NCBI GenBank assembly: GCA_003367665.1
Contig: QKXI01000013.1
Coordinates: 48,803 to 112,802 of the forward strand
From: Leifsonia sp. ku-ls
Lineage (GTDB): Bacteria; Actinomycetota; Actinomycetes; Actinomycetales; Microbacteriaceae
Direction: 5' to 3'
Length of the DNA: 64,000 nucleotides
A program made the translations under genes and the position numbers. Below, piece by piece: positions 63,853 through 64,000 of the stretch. The notes below the pieces were generated by a model. It saw only the letters and a program-made list of their open reading frames with translations. It did no database searches and had not been told where the DNA came from. Every line of letters starts with the position of its first letter. Position 1 is the first letter of the stretch.

Positions 63853-64000
63853 TGGCTGAAGTCGTCGTCGTGCGTGATCAGGATGCTGCCGGTGAGTTGG
63901 CTGCGGGGAGCATCTTGGATGTGATCGCTGCCAAGCCGGAGGCGGTGTTGGGGTTGGCGACCGGGTCGACGCCGTTGGTGGTGTACCGGGCGTTGGAGCG
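63852..64000 (+). CDS. nagB: Glucosamine-6-phosphate deaminase, N-terminal part
   Basis: Only the first 49 residues lie in the window. AEVVVVRDQDAAGELAAGSI followed by LGLATGSTPLVVYRALE is the NagB N terminus with its phosphate-binding loop ATGSTP. It converts glucosamine 6-phosphate to fructose 6-phosphate and ammonia. ATG 63852 overlaps the kinase stop by 1 base; GGAGAGAG stands upstream. All six leucine codons seen are TTG and all three aspartates GAT, unlike the CTG/CTC and GAC of the preceding genes, so this stretch may be of different origin. Confidence 0.92.
   Translation, partial: MAEVVVVRDQDAAGELAAGSILDVIAAKPEAVLGLATGSTPLVVYRALE

Overview
The window is a contiguous stretch of a high-GC actinobacterial chromosome. 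The housekeeping content and order (groES with a CIRCE site but no adjacent groEL, guaB/guaB3/guaA, a DUF6350 membrane protein before purN-purH, SURF1-DUF3817-guaA), the frequent GTG starts, the GTGA/ATGA start-stop overlaps and the many apparently leaderless promoters with a TAGNNT -10 box all point to Micrococcales, most likely a Microbacteriaceae such as Leifsonia. The genus is inferred from gene content, not from a search.

Layout. 1-12 kb: end of tsaD, a DUF4190 repeat protein, a THUMP-like methyltransferase, groES, a RarD transporter, guaB, an ABC-F ATPase, a MalY-type aminotransferase, guaB3 and glpD. 11.7-23.8 kb: a KhtTU-like cation/proton antiporter pair, SURF1, DUF3817, guaA, a Bax-inhibitor-like protein, a GDPD esterase, PcrA helicase, a FUSC-like protein and an MpaB-family oxygenase. 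23.8-35.3 kb: a surface protein with a LAATG sorting signal, sucCD, two polytopic membrane proteins, purN-purH, a Leu/Val/Glu-type dehydrogenase and a membrane-fused dimethylargininase. 35.3-42.2 kb: a broken MFS gene, a short possible leader peptide, a heterodimeric ABC exporter, then a low-GC islet (small membrane protein plus cutinase) bounded by perfect 79-bp direct repeats, and an ornithine-decarboxylase-like protein without the PLP lysine. 42.3-49.4 kb: a three-gene two-component cluster, a Pit-type phosphate transporter, a lipoprotein, an alkyltransferase-like protein, a GNAT protein and icd.

49.5-64 kb is a carbohydrate catabolism region with two systems. The first is a DeoR regulator and SDR dehydrogenase divergent from an ABC sugar importer, a class II ketose-bisphosphate aldolase and an ADP-dependent-type sugar kinase; the substrate is unknown. 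The second is a ROK regulator followed by an importer (binding protein and two permeases), a GH3 beta-N-acetylhexosaminidase, a ROK kinase and the start of nagB. It resembles the Streptomyces dasABCD-nagB locus and should take up and degrade GlcNAc oligomers or muropeptide sugars. Neither importer has its own ATPase, so both probably use a shared MsiK-type ATPase encoded elsewhere. Both operons carry a stable hairpin between the binding-protein gene and the first permease gene.

The most notable non-coding signals are the 79-bp repeats around the cutinase islet, a shared 18-bp motif upstream of icd and sucCD, three palindromes spaced exactly 20 bp apart before rarD, the possible attenuator ahead of the ABC exporter, and the ROK operator. 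No tRNA, rRNA, CRISPR array, insertion sequence or riboswitch was recognised. The only gene-poor stretch over 300 bases is 35253-36130, which holds the MFS remnant, a promoter, the 28-codon ORF and possible attenuator hairpins.
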